DNA of 52,676 nt from Candidatus Endomicrobium macrotermitis (GCA_031271405.1 JAISVT010000062.1:1-52676), one strand, 5' to 3'; positions 1-15,000 are shown, counted from the first letter of the stretch. A program made the numbers and translations. The notes: generated by a model from the sequence alone, not told the origin.

Positions 1-2
1 TA

Positions 3-3000
3 GAGGCTGCGAAAGAGGTAGAAGCGAATATAAGGGAAATGGAAGCGTCTGTAGCAGGGAAAGAAGCGCAGGCGATAGCGAGCGAAGCGGAAGCGGAAAA
101 GAAGATGGCGGATGCAGAAGAGGTGTACGATAAAGTGATAGCGAGCGTGAGCGCGTTTGCAAGAGAAGATGTAAATATGAGCGAAGAAGAAAAAAGTGCA
201 TTAATAGACAATGCGCAGAGCGACAAAGCCAGTTTAAGAAATCCGGAAGGCAATAAGATAACAAAAATTATAAGCATAACGGACAGTGACGGTAATGCAG
301 TGTCTGAAGAATATGTGCAGGCACTAAACGAAAATTTGACGGGATTGAACGCAACGTTAGATACGGCGATAGAAGAAGCAAAAGATGCGGCATTGGGAAC
401 CTTGGATATGCCTGCGTTGTTTGGAGAAGTGAACGAAGCGATAATGCAGGCGGCAGTGAGCATAGCTGATGCTGCGCTCGGAGAAAAGGATGCGAAAGCA
501 GAGAATATAAGTTCTTTCTTCGGAATGACGGCTGAAGATTTCGAAAATTCTATAAACCAAAACGGAGAATATGCCGGATTAACGGAAAAAGCATATGAAC
601 TTCTTGCGGAGAACGGATTTGATTTTTCAGAGAAAGCTCCTGTAATTTTCCTGCAGAATACAACTCAAAATGAACAAGGAGCAATGGCGCAGGACGGCGC
701 GATATACATACCTGCCGCCTCGTTAGAAGGTAAAACCGAGCAGGAACAGGTAGAATTGCTGGCTACAAAAATTGCGCATGAAGCTACTCACATAGAAAAC
801 AAGGCAAATCCCGAAAACATAAAATCCGTTCTTGGAGATTTACTGCCCGCCGGCACTGAAATAACGGAAGATAATTACGCGCTTTTAGATGAAGCGGCGG
901 CGTGGAAAGCCGGTACGGATATGGCGCATAAATACGGCGATTTTAAGAACAATGACGGCGCCGCATCGGAAAACGCTAATTTAGTGGAGGCGTTTATCGC
1001 GCTATCAACAGGAGAAACATCTGCTGAATTCAAAGAAGCGGTTAAAGAATATACGCAAGGTTCAAACTTTTATTATAACGCGGTAGAAATACCTTTTATG
1101 AATGAAAGTTTGCCGAAAGATAACGTAAAAGTAAGCTTGTTCGAGTTAGACCAAGATTCTCCGTACTCGTTTACGGTAGAGTACGATGCGAAAAATAACA
1201 AAATAGCGGGTATAGAAGTTGTAGATAAGAGAGAAGAGGCAAATAAGCCTGAAAACGTATCCGAAGCGATAGCTATGGTAGCAGGAAACGAAGAAGCCGT
1301 AGCAGAGTACCAGGAGCAATGGGCTGAAGCGCAAGAAGAGATAGAATCAATAGAAAGTAAAGCGTCAGATGCCGGAAGAAGTCTTACGGCAGCCGAGCAG
1401 GCAAAGATAGCGGATTTGGAAGAAATTAAAACGGAAGCTCATGCCGGGAGCGTGAAAGAAAGCGAAGATATCGGAATAGACAGAGGAGAAGACGGAACAG
1501 GTACGACTGTAGTGGATGCGGCGAAATTTACTGAAGCGACGTCAGAATTAAGCGGTGAAGGATTAGATGAAGGATTAAAAGAAGATGCATTAGCTGGAGA
1601 CGAAGTAGCGCAGGAAAAATGGAGCGAGCAGGTATTAAATTATCTGGATAAGGTAGTAGAAAACGGCGGGACGATAGTAAACTGCGCAACGGAAGCGGTA
1701 GCAGACGTATTGGAAGTGACGGGAATAGACGGAAAGGGTATATTGGCATTGCAGGCGTTGTCGGCGGACATAGCCAGCGGTGCATTTTTTGAAAACAACG
1801 AGATGGAAGATGAGAACGCGTCGGAAGTATTTATAAGTATGGACGGAATGAAGCAGGCATTAAATGATAACAGGGGAGAAGGAGAGGTTGAGTATAACGG
1901 ATACAGCGCGGGAGCGTCGGAAATAGCGGGAGGATTGGAAGAAGGAGAGGAAGCGATACTGAATGTGAGGGCGACCGGAGAAGAAGAAAAAGAAAATCAT
2001 TTTATAACGGTAGAAGCGGGAAAGAATGAAGCGGGAGAAGAAACGCTGACGATAAGGGACCCGAACAAAGACGAAGTAACGATGACGAAGAGCGAATTTG
2101 AAAAATATATGCAGGACACGTACGGAGCCGGGGAAAAGATAAATACATTGACGCAGTCGGATTTAGCTGCGAAAGCGGCAGATGGAGAAGGAGAAGCTGT
2201 AATGCTGGAAAGCGGAGAAATGAGGTCAGCCTCCGGAGCGTCAATATTGTCAGGAATAGTGAAAGCAGTAGCGGCGGCTGTTAAGACAGTAGCAAAAGCG
2301 GTAACGAAAGCAGTAAGCAATGCGAAATCGAAATCAAGCGGCGGAAGCAGTACAGGAAGCAACAGTAGAAGCGGAGGAAGCAGCAGTAGCAGCAATGACA
2401 GAAGCAGCGACAGGTCGTCAAACGATGACAGTAAAGCAAAGGCAGAGGAATCGCGCAGAGCGGCGGAAGAAGCAAGACAGAGGGCTGAAGAAGCGGCAAG
2501 GGCTGCGGAAGAGGCAAGGCAGAGAGCTGAAGAAGCGAGAAGAGCTGCGCAAGAGGCAAGAGAAAAGCAGGCTAGATTAGAGGCTGAAAAAAAGGCAGCT
2601 GAGGCGGCACAAGAGGCCAGAGAAGAAGCAAAGAAGGCGGCCGATGCAGCAAAAGAAGCAAAAGAAGAAGCTGCAAAAATTAGAAATATAGAAGAAAGGA
2701 TAAAAGCTGACAAAGAAGCGGCAAGAGCAGCGGAAGAGTCAAGAAAGGCATCGGAATCAGCTGTAAATGCGGCGAAAGAAGCGGAAGAAACAGTAAAGGT
2801 CGTAAATAGGGATAGAATAAACACATATACTGAGCAGGAACAACAAGCCAGAGATGAACAAGCGCAGAAGGTGACGGCTCTGGTAAGCGAAACGGCGCAA
2901 ATGTCGAGGGATGCGTCGAGAGCGGCGACAGATGCGAACAATAAGTTTGTAAGCACGTTAAAAGAAGCGGCGACAGAAGCGGCAGGCGGCGGTACATTGG

Positions 3001-6000
3001 CGAAAGCGGTAACGGATGCGTTTACGCAGCTGGGACAGGCTGCGAGTCAGGGATTTGAAGCGTTAATGGAAGCGTGCACAACAGCTGGCAAAGCAATAAT
3101 GACGAGCGCTGACAGGATGATAGAGGGAGTAAGTAAATTTGCTTCGGCGTTATTGGGGATAGAGAGCGGCGAGAAGAAAGGGGTAGTATTTGATGAAGAC
3201 AGCAAGACAATAATCAATTACGGAGAGAACGGGATAGAGGGCGAGATAAAACTTAGGGTTGCGCCGACACAGAGCCAAATAGAGACAATAAACGGCCTTA
3301 TCGAAGAAGGTAAGGACTATGAAACTATATTGAATTTCACGAAGTTCAGCGGAATGCTGCAAAGCGAGACGCGTTATGACGAGAAGGGAGAGGAGATATA
3401 TACTGCGACAAATGTAGGGCAAAGACCCGAAATCGGAACTATGGCGTTGCAGTATAATTTTGCGCAGGATTATTCGAACGAGACAACGATAGCGGGAGCA
3501 AAAAAAGGCGAACAAAAAGTAGTAGTAGAAGACTATAACGGAGCAGACGCGGGCTATACAATTTCAAGAGCTATGACGTATGCTTCGTCGAAAGACGGAG
3601 CCAAGACAAGCCAAACGACGGAAAACGGCGTTTCAGTTACGGCCAACATAGGCGAGTTGGAAAGAGTGACGGAATTTACGACGAAGACGATAGAAATTGA
3701 AGGAGAAGACACGGCGGTAAGAGTAGCGAACTCGGTAGATTTTAAAGGAGGGAGTTCGGCTTCTGGCGGAGTTATGATGGAAACGAGGGATTCCGAGGGA
3801 AATCTTGTAAGCGGAGGAATAAAGCCGACGGGTTTTGAAGAAGCGGTAATAATGCCGAACGGCGACGTAGAAGTAACAAGGTACGATTTGACAAATGCGG
3901 TAAGCGACGGGAAACTGCCTAAGCAGGAAGGAGAAGGCGGAGGCAGCAATGAGCCTACTTTAGTAGATCAATATGCAAAAATTCTTGAATTAACCGAAGG
4001 GCTTAAATTTGAAGGAAAAGACGACCTTTACAAAGGATATGAAAGAGTAAGCAATGACTATATAGATATGAGCAAAGCCGAAACGTATTCGTACAGCACG
4101 TCAAGCGCGGACTTTGTGACAAAGAACGTTACGGAAGGCGGCAAGGACGTAGCGATTAGCGCGAAATTGGCGGAAGGAGCGGACTGGAGATATGACAGGC
4201 GCATAGTTACAGATCATGCGGAAAACAGCGTAACGTACAGCAGCAAAACGTCGGACGGCGGGAAACATGTAGAGAAATTTTTAGGCGCGACGATAAACGC
4301 CGATTTTACATATGATACGAGCGGCTGCGGCAGGGAATGGCACGACCTTGATAAGAACGGTGACATAATACAAGGCGGAGCCGAGTATAAAGCCGGCAAT
4401 GTATTGTCGATACCCGGCTCTAATGACAAGATAGAGTTTGATAAAGACGTAAGTTTTACATATTCGAAAGATGCAAATGGCAAGATGGTTATAAGTGAAA
4501 ACTTCGTTTCCGGCACATATATAAACAACAAGTCTGACGGCACGCAGGCAAAAGGCGTGCTTGAAAACTGCAGATTTGAACTTGATGAAAAAGGAAATCC
4601 CGTACTTGCGGGAAAAGTAAATATAAATGCCGGAGCAGAATTTTACGTAGGCAAAGGCGCAAGCGATGATTCTGAAGAATCCGAAAATCAGCCGAAACCG
4701 GATGCAAGCGATACTAACGCAGTGGTAGTGGAAGGCGCAGACGGGTATACGGTAAGCGACGGCAGCATATCGCTCAGAGGCGGCGGATTGGTCGTAATGG
4801 GAGTAGGAGCCGAATTTAAGACCGGCTCTTATATGGAAGCGATAGGCGGAAGCGTAGTGGAAGGAAGCCTGAAAGTAGGAGTAGACGCAGAGAATAACTA
4901 TACGTTTAGCGCGGGCAGCGGAGCGGTTGACGAGCACGGAATACCTACCGCTAAAACTGATATGACAAAAGACGGAGTATATACTTCGTCAAGATATGAC
5001 GGGGAGGGTCTTGTACGGACATGGGTCGACGACTCTAATACGGGCGTGACGATGCTTACGGAATACAAGACGTATGATGCGGCGCAGAACAAATATGTAC
5101 AAGTGACAAATTCCGCAGGAGAGCCTTCTTCCAATGTTACTTTAAAGGTCAGCAAAACCGGGGATACCGGATACGGGTATAAGGTTGAACAGCTGGCGGC
5201 AGAAGGGGAGACGGTATTAAAAATCGGCCCTGACGGCACATTCCTGACAGAGGGCGCTGTGATAAGGCAGCCTAATTGGCTGGAAGGCGACGGAGACAAG
5301 ATAGACCAGATATTTACCGGGAAAGGTTTAGATATATCTGCAGGAGTAGCTTTTGAGTATTTCAATAACGGAGAATTAACGCACCACGGCTCTTATTACG
5401 ACGGTGGCGAAATTATATTTACGCAGTTTGAAAACGGAGCGCTAATAGATGCATTCCAGCTCGGCAATCCGCCGGCAGTTTCAAGTATTGGTCCTGACGG
5501 TGAAGAAATACAGAGCATATCGAAGATAGGAATAGAAGCAGTTGAGACTGCTACTTATGAGGTTGATTCTGAAGGCAAAGAAACCGGCAGAAGCAGAAAA
5601 GAATATTCTTTCGTATATGAAGATGCCGGCGGGAATACGAGATACGCAGTCACCCTCACAGCAAGTGAGACTTTGCCTAACGGAGCGCCTACCGTTGTAT
5701 CCAAAGGCATAACGGAAGTGAATTACAAAGGAAATGACTGGATGTCTGTGGAAAGTTCCTATACTGAAGACGGTACGAGCGTTGTGTTATACGGTCCGCA
5801 AGAAGGGCATAACTGGAACGGGTATTTGTATCAAAACGCGGACGGAACTTGGACAGACCTTGTTGACGGTACGGTTACTGCGGGCGGAAACATTACATAT
5901 AAAAACGGCGCAGACGGCATACTTGACAAAGTGTACAACCCCGATTACGAGCATACTGTAATCGGCGTAAACGGTTTGGAAGCTACTGTCAAAGGCGGCG

Positions 6001-9000
6001 CTTATGATATGTCTTATGAAAACGGACAAATAATTTTCACGTCGCAGGCAGATATTAAAAACGCTTCATATACAAATCCCGAAACTAAATTAAAAACCGA
6101 CGGTCTTGTAATAAAGCAAGGCGCAAAATTTGTAGGTACCGATAACGGGATGTCATTGTTTAACGGAGAAATAGAATCTACTACCGGCGCGAAAATCACT
6201 ATACCGAAATCGCAACAAAGCACTTGGCAGACACAGTCGCAGATTGACGCGGCAAAAGCCGCAAAAGAAGCCGGAGAAGAAAAGACTTCTTATCCGAACG
6301 TTAACACCAACGGAATAATTAATGAAAATGCCGACGGCACATACAGTATTTCCGGAGACGGATTTACGCTGTCTGTACGCAACGGAAGTTTTGCGATGAT
6401 TGGAGACGGCACCGTGCTGAGAACCGGATCTACGTATTATAACAAAGGCGAGAACGGCGAGATAACCGGGACGACCGAGGTTACAAGCGGTTCAATGCAG
6501 TATTACGTTGACGGCGACGGCAACTTGAATTTGCAGGGGTACGGCTCTTTGCCTGCCAAGACTACGCAGACCGGCAAGAATGGAGCGACATTAACGAATA
6601 CATATAACGGTAAAACAATAACGAACACTACAATAAAAGCGATTGTAGAGGGCGATACGGGATTTGGATATACCGTTGCAAAACTCGGAGCAGGCGAAAT
6701 TGCGGAGTATTCGTATAGCGTTGACGGCAACGGACAGATAATCAGCGAGAAGTTGACAAACGGCGCAGTAATGGAACAGATTTTAGTATCAAATGAAAGC
6801 GACGGACAGAAGATATATAACAAAATTACGGGTACCGGCGATTCTGTAGAAAGAGCGATGAAGTATATGGATGAGACCGGCAGGGAGATGTCTGCGGCAC
6901 AGATGGGTACGGGATACTTTGTATATGATGCGGAAAACAGCGTAGGATATACATTAAATGTAACGCCTGCAATTAAGGATGCTGACGGTAACGATATCCC
7001 TAATCCGAATGCAATTGTAAGAGGCGCGGCGTTGACGGGTACGTTGTCCGCGGACGGCAAGACGTTTGTGCTTGACGAGCATATAGTGTTGTTTGACAAC
7101 GGTAAAGAAATTATACAAGACGCTGCAGCGGGCGAAGGATATTCGACAAGATATTTCTATAAAAACGTCAATATAGACGAAAGCGGAAACATTGCTATGG
7201 CGCAGCCGCACATAATGGCGAAACTTAATAACGGCCAGTGGTATGATGTTCCGACAATGGAAAACTTCGGAAACGGAACGCTTGCGATAGGGAACGTATA
7301 TGAATATGAAGAGGACGGTAAGACGGTAAAGCGTGATGAAGAGGGAAGAGCAATACTTAAGTACAATTTCGCTATGACCCGCGGCGAAGATGGCGTATGG
7401 CGTCAGTTGGCGGAGGGCGGCAAGGTAGGGGATTACAATATTACGGGTTATTCCAAAGAGGAAGGCTGGACATTAAGCGGCGCAAATGACACATATACCG
7501 TAGGAGTAAAAGATAATGCTTTTGCATATTCGTTGAAGAGTTTTAATTTGGACGGAACAACGTATAATGCCGAAGGCTTTATGTCTTTTTCGGACGGAAG
7601 CATTATGGCTATGGGAAGGACAGCGGAGTTTCCTATATATGTCACAAGGAATGATAACGGAACGTACAGGTATATAAAAGAAGGCGACGTATTGGGAGAT
7701 TTCAGAGTAGGCAAAGATGAAGGGGGCTGGACGCTTGATACGAGTTCGCAGTTTAGTATAGTCGGAGAGAACGGATTAACGGGACAGATAAGCGGAAAAT
7801 TCAGATTGACGAATGATGAAGAAGGTTTTGTAGTTAAGACAATAGGCGATAGAAGCATAAGTTATAAGAACCCTGAAAACGCAAATGACAGAAGTACTTC
7901 GATAACGCTGTTATCGGGTGCGAAAGTTGCGTTCGGGACAGGACAGGTGCAGGTGATTGACGGGCAAATAGCGGTATCCGGTAGCAGTATTATAGTTCCG
8001 CCTGCAAAAAGCGGCGGCAGCGGAACGGGCGGAGGAGGAGAAAGCAGCGGACAAATACCTGACGCTACGGGGACGAATGCGGTAATAAAAGAACTTGACG
8101 GAGGCGGATACAGCATATCAAACGGAACGATAAAAATATCCGAAGGAAGTTTGGTTGTGTACGGAAAAGGAGCGGTATTTAAGACGGGTTCGAAGATAGC
8201 CGGACAGACGGTAAAATCGGGAAGTTTAAGGCTGGCGGATTTTGACAGCGAAGGCCGCGCTTTGTTTGTTTCGCAAGGAGCTAAAGCGACGGCAACAATG
8301 GGTTCAATATCGGTTAGCTATAATCAGCAGGGAGTAACATGGGCGGGTTATTCCCAGCAGACAAAAGGCAATTATAAAGGCGCAAACGGGGACATATATT
8401 CGCATTCAACATTGGACGTTACGTATAAGCTTGCCCAAAATAATGGGTACAGCGTATTGGCTACGGATGAAGCGGGACAATTAATAGTAGCGTCATCTTC
8501 AAGAAGAGCGTCCGGTACAAACTTGTCGCAGCAACAGAGGATAGCGCAGGAAAGAGCAAGACAAGCTTATAATAGTATGACGGAAGCCGGAACGAAAGTT
8601 TCTGATTTGCAAAAACGCGTGAACAATTTAAAAGCCGCAGGATTTGATAGCAGTAATTCATATGTTAAAGGATTAGAGCAGCAATTAAGAGACGCAAGAG
8701 AAGATTACAATACTTTAAAGTTATCAATGCCTTCGGGGCAGGCATATACGCAGGCACAGGAAGAGCTTAGCGCTTATGCAGAAAAAATGGGTTACTACAA
8801 TTCGTCTTACGGTTATTATGCGATGCAGTATGATTCCGAATATCAGAGATTATCACAGGCGGCTTCGGATGCATATTCGGTAATGAATGCCAGAGATAAT
8901 TTACAGACATGGCAGGATATAGCCGCAAGAGTGGAAGCGGGTGATTTGGAAGCTACTCCGTGGAGAATGGAACTTATTAATGAATATACGGGGAAGTATC

Positions 9001-12000
9001 GTCAGGCAACAATTGACCAGTTAAATATGGATTTTAACGGTCTTGCGGATAATGCGGCAACATCGCTTGGCATCAGCCCTGAAGTGTTTGCAGAAAATCT
9101 TACGATTGACGCAAAGGATTTCAGCGTTGTTGTTAAAGGTGTAGTAAGCGGAGACGCGCTCAATTCGATAATCGGTGATGACAAGTTAGTACAAACGCAA
9201 TATAACGGCGGGTATGATTTAAGAATAGATTTAGACGGAATTGTAAGCGCGGAAACTCCTGTGGAAGTAAGAGCAGGCAATACATTTGCTCTTAATGCAA
9301 TAGATACGGAAAGTCTTGATATAACTACGGATTACAGCGGGTATGTTGAAAACATACAGTTTGTTTTTAATGAACAAAACGAGATGACGATGACCGGCGC
9401 GTTTGATTTTGTAAATACAAAAGCGAACGCTACATATACGGAAAGAGTTATAGGCGACGGCGGTTCGCAAGATCCGGGAGAGGGTACGCCGCCTACGGTA
9501 AATACGTCGGGAAAAATAGACGAATCGGTTGCCGGACAGACTACGTTGTCAGGGTATAACTCTGTATTGTCGTTTGTAGCCGGACAAAACGGCCCGAGCG
9601 CGGTTATTATAGGAGAGGGGACAACGGCGTGGTCGGGTTCGCAGTTACAGTCTGCCGGAGGAATAGTTACAACGACCGGCGGAAATTATACGTATTCGGG
9701 CAGTACGTGGGGTGCAGGCGAAAATGCAAGTTTTAGTTTTAATGGTTCCAAACATACTGTTGTAGAAAATCTCATGAATGCGTTTGCAGCAGAAGGATTG
9801 ACTGTAACCAGCGAAGAACTGAATAAATTAACTTATTCCGGTCAAATAAACGGGGATATTTCCGGCAGTGCTATGGGAATGTTTGGAGGTATTTTAGGAC
9901 ATCAAACCCAGAGTGTTGCTGAAGCAGGGGTTAATGCTTCACTTGTCGGAGCGCCGATTGCATTATCAGACACAGTAACTTTAAACAGCGGTTCAATCAA
10001 TATAAGTATGCAGGATTTTGGTAACGGCAGAGAAGTAGCATTTAAAGCAAATAGCGGTGTTAGGGCTACTTATGAAGTTACATCCGATTACGGCAAATCT
10101 GTTTTAGGTAAGGATTCCGTATCGGGTCCTGTAGGAGACGGAGAGTACATAAATGCAAGAAACATACTACAAGGCGCAGGGGTAAGCGATATAAATTCGT
10201 CTATCATAAGAAGCGGAATAACGGATGAACAAGCTGTGGAATTGGGATACGGCAGCGTAAGAGAGATAGCAGATTATGCACAAGATCAAGGTGTCAATAA
10301 AGTTTATGACGAAACAACTGATGTCCTCAAAATATCCAAGACAGATAATCTTACTGCTCCTTTGGAATTCGGCAACGCCACAATACATGCCAATCAAGAA
10401 ATAACGAGAACTACTATAATTACGGAAAGAGGTGTGAGCCAAGCGATTACGGGCAATAGAACATGTAATTTTGACGAGGTTAAAGACGACGGCTCTATAA
10501 CTCCTGCCGAACCCGTGACAAACGGTATTTCCGGAAGTATTACGGACGACAGCGAAAATGTAATAGACGGTGATTTAATAGATGTTATATTAGCTTTTGA
10601 CGAGGATAACAAATTAGGAATAAGCAACGGCGATTTTGTTTTTTCAAATAATACTTTCTCTGCGGCAAAAGGCGGCGGATCCGCCGAAGGCGGCACAGGG
10701 GAAGCTCCTACAGTTCGTACGCAAGGAGTAATAAACGATTTAGGCGCTGACTTTACGACGGTCAAAAGTGCTAACGGAGAAGCTGCGGTAGTTTCAATCA
10801 GAGACGGCGCTTATGCTTTAGTCGGCAATAATGCTATTGCGCGCGAAGGTTCGAAATTACAAACCGCCGGCGGAGGAGTAACGACCGTTTCAGGCAATTA
10901 TGTACATTCTAACGGTTCTTGGCTGGGAGACAGCGCAGATTCTTCATTCAAATTCAATAATCCGAGCGCGGTTAAATCGGAATTAGAAAAAAGCGGGAAC
11001 TTTACAATAGATGACCTTGCCGGGATTGATTTTTCAGGAGACATTAAAGGAAATATAAATGCAAATGCAGTTGATTTATTGACTACGGTTTATCAAAATA
11101 AGGCGCAGCCCGTTCAACTTCAAGGACCGGTTCAGCAGGGACAAGATCCGCTTGAAGGCTACAAACCTATGAGCCTTACTTTTACCGGAGAGGGGCTTGT
11201 AGGCAATGTTAAACTAAACGCCGGCAACAAAATCTCTATAGGTTTAGAAGGGCCTGTCGGAAGTTCTTCTTTAGTTTACAGGGCGTTAAATGCTATTGAT
11301 ACGACCGGAGTAATGTATGACGGCTGGAATACGTCAGACGGCAAGGTTGATTTAACGTTTGCTGCAGGCGACATACTTTCTCTTGAAGTAGGACTTGATG
11401 AAGGTACGAAAATCAGTAATACGGATGCGATAACGTGGCAGGGTAAAGAATTTGCGGCAGGGGAACTGGATATAGTAGTTGACGGTAATAATAATTTTAC
11501 GCTTGACGGCAATTATAATATGGGCAGCCTGGAAGGTGTAAACGCTTCGGAAGTAACATTTGAAAGCGGTTCGATTGTAGAATTAAATCACGGGACGATA
11601 TTCGGAAAAGGCTTGAAAATCAGTTTTGGCGATTCCGGAATAATACTTGAAGATGCAAAACCTTCTTCCGGAGGAGATTCTGCGGGCGCTTCTTCCGCCG
11701 TATATGCCGAAGGCGATTTGTTTGCAGGCAATAAGTTTGTAGGGACATTCCATAATGTAAATGAGAATAGTATTGCGGGTTCTTTGAACCTTAACGCATT
11801 AAAGGCGGTGGGTTCAAAAATCAACCTGCATAACGGCGTAAACGATTCTTATTTCGGCAATATTTCCGGCGGAACTTTGCACTACGAGGTTACTGCCGAG
11901 GGTATAAAGGCAAAAGCCGTTGACAGTAATGTTCAAGCTGTACGCGAAGCTGTCGAACAAGGCGAGAATGTAAAACATTACAGGCAGTATTCGACAGAAG

Positions 12001-15000
12001 GAATAACGGATTCATGGCTTCAGTACAATGCAGGCGCAACAATACCTCAAGATCTTGTTCCGGACGGGGTAGCATTGACGGTTCAAGACGGCGAGGACAT
12101 AAAACGCCGCGTACAAATTGATAAAGAAAATAACTTGGAAATATTGAATGCAGACGGAAGTTTTGTGTTGGGAGATACATTCTTCTCAGAAGGTTTTAGC
12201 GCTGTGGGGACAACAATTGTTAACGGAACGAAAAAAGAGGTAACGTACACGCCGCAAGTTATTGCAACCGGCGACGGACAAACTAAAACTGTCCTTGCGG
12301 CTGTAATTGATAAGGAAGAAGCCGTTAAGCCTTATCTTAATGCGGGGGAGAGCATAGCCTATACGACAGACGGAAAAATGATAGCGGTAGTGACGGACAA
12401 TATATTGAGTAAAAAAGGAGATGGCGGGTTTTTATTCTTTGGCAACACAGGCGGAGACGATATACAAATTTTTGATAAAGACGGCAATTCGTTAGGCTGG
12501 GTTGACGGTTACGGCGGTGCAGGCAATAGTACAAGAGAAATAGTAGAGTTGGCAGATATTAATGGTAACGGGGTAGGAGTATATGTTACTGTTGACATGG
12601 ATCCAAATAAGAAAGAAACAGACACTTCTGCGGGTTGGACAGCAGATGACGATATAAAGGTCAGAACTTCAGACGGCCGGGTAGTAATGGTTGATAGAGA
12701 CGGGTGTTTTGGGCAGGGGGCGCTGCCAAGTAATGATGAGAGATACAATACTACCGTTTCGGCACCCGGGATGGTTTTCGCTGACGGTTCGGAAACAACA
12801 ATCAATTTGATAAATGATCTCACTGCTGCTGTCTCAAAACCTGAAAACTCAAGGCAAGTCATATATACGGATACAAACGGCAACCAGTATGTAGTGTATG
12901 CCGATAAGAAAGGGCTTCAGCTTAGACAAGAACAAATAGAAATAGACGGGCAAATGTTAACTATTGATTATAACCAGCTTAACAGCGGTTATGTTTCAAC
13001 CGCAACATATGAGCTTGATGGAATAACGTACACTTTTAACAGCCTTTATTCAGAGCGCGATGGTAATAAACATAGGTTAACGTCGACAACGAAAACTGAA
13101 GATGGAAAATATCAGTATATAGAATTGGATCTTAGCAAAGGAAACAATATAACTTTAAGTCATGTGGAGTATAATAACGGGTTTTTTGGCGATAAAGATG
13201 TTGTTACCGATAAAATTATACAAAACTATATGTCTGCTGACGGTTCCGGAAACAGGACGATATATGATGATTTTATCAGTAGTAGTGATGGGGTAACTAC
13301 GGCAAGTATAAGTAAAAAAAGCTGGAATGAAAATGGCGATAATGAAAGAGGCATATATTATACGGAAGGTATGACTTATGAATGGAAAGGCGAAGCCGGA
13401 AAAAAGCCGTTGGATGCTATTGGTCATGCTAAAGAAATTACGGTTACAAACGGATATACAAATACATACGATTTTAGAGCTGACGGAACTCGTTATCAAG
13501 TCGCAGGAACATTGTTCAGCGGAACAATGACAGATATCAAATACGATGAATCGGATATAAAGAGTTTTGTGCCTGGAACTGACGGATATAAAGAAACCAC
13601 GCTGTTTTTTGAAGACGGCGTACAAGTCGGCTCAAAGACGGAAGTAAAAACTGCTTATACTGAAACTGATAAAAACTATTTAAGAGGTCTTGAATGGCCT
13701 GAAGGACTTGGAGTAAATGAGACGGATCTTAAAAAGGCTTCGGTAATAGAATATGAATACATAAACGGCGTAAAATATGAAACGAATGTCAGAAATATAA
13801 AAGTCGAAACAACCGGTGTGGATAGTGACGGAAATGAACAAAGGCTGCAGACGGACTATTTTACCAACGTTTCAAGAGACGTGCGTGAAGGCTCCGCATA
13901 TTATTACGATGAAAACTGGAATTATACCGATTATAGAACCGTTGTTGTTGAGACTACTGCTCAAGATGTTGTAACCGCACAATATAGCGCTAAAGACCAA
14001 GAAAACCCGGCTATAGTTTTATACAGCGGTTTAGCTGATGGTACGACTAATATCTTAACGACTGCCTACGATGACCAAAACAGGCCAGTCTTTGAAGAGC
14101 AAAAAGGCGGGAAATTTAAAACAACCGCATTGACGGACGGTGCGTATTCAACCTGGAAGCTCGGAGAAGAAACAATAGAAACCGGAATTAAAGCCGGGGA
14201 TGTTATATCTTACGGCAAGCAGGATTTTGTATCAACTTATAAATACAGCAATTCCGGAGTGCCTACGGTAAATACCGTAGCCTATAACTACAACTATTTG
14301 GACTCTTCTGCAGACAATGAGAACGGTTACGGTGCAAACGGTACGGTTGAAGTTTCTATAACAAATAAAACAGGAAACTTCCTTATAACGGAATCTAAAG
14401 AAACGCAAACTTATGGACTTGATGATGCTCTTGCGTTGGATTCAACGCAGGAAATGGGAAGAACATACTCTTATTCGGAATCTTCAGCGATTGGCGGGCT
14501 AAATATTGACGGAAGTCTTTCAAGAGATGCCATATTGCAGGAAATTGCAGAAAAGACTAACGACAGCGAGTTTTATAACAAAGCTGCAAATCTTACCGAC
14601 GAACAGCTTATAAGGCTTGTGTCAAGCGACAATTATACGTTCTACGGTGTTGATGTTGATTTTACCAATAAGTCTGTAACAATTCAGGAAAACGTTTCAA
14701 CGGATGCGGATTACAACATAAGAGGGCAAGTTATAAAAACTATAAAAGACGGCGGTGAAACCGGCGGAATTTATAGTTATGGTTTGTCTGAAGAAGCCGC
14801 GGCGGCTTATGCTAAAACGGATATCAGCACACTTAACATTTTCGGAGAGGGTGATTATATAACTTCAAAAGTTAACAGTGTCAACGGTGCCGTAAATGGT
14901 CGCGCATTTGTAGACATGGGTAAAATCCCTGCGATTGTTAAATCGGACATGGTCAACGACACACATAGTATCTTGGGTGCATTGAATAGCTTTACGCGTT

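Noticed and set aside
1997-2956. A 319-codon open frame on the minus strand opposite the coiled coil
   Set aside because: It is the antisense of Ala/Glu/Arg-rich codons, which rarely give stops. Its product is low-complexity Ser/Ala/Leu sequence without a ribosome site.
2430-2990. TolA-like import protein reading of the Ala/Glu/Arg coiled coil
   Set aside because: Composition alone resembles TolA, but it is an internal rod without TolA's membrane anchor or C-terminal domain.
5734-5961. Frame-shifted small plus-strand ORF inside the giant gene
   Set aside because: No ribosome site and no recognisable product; it is an alternative frame of the long gene.
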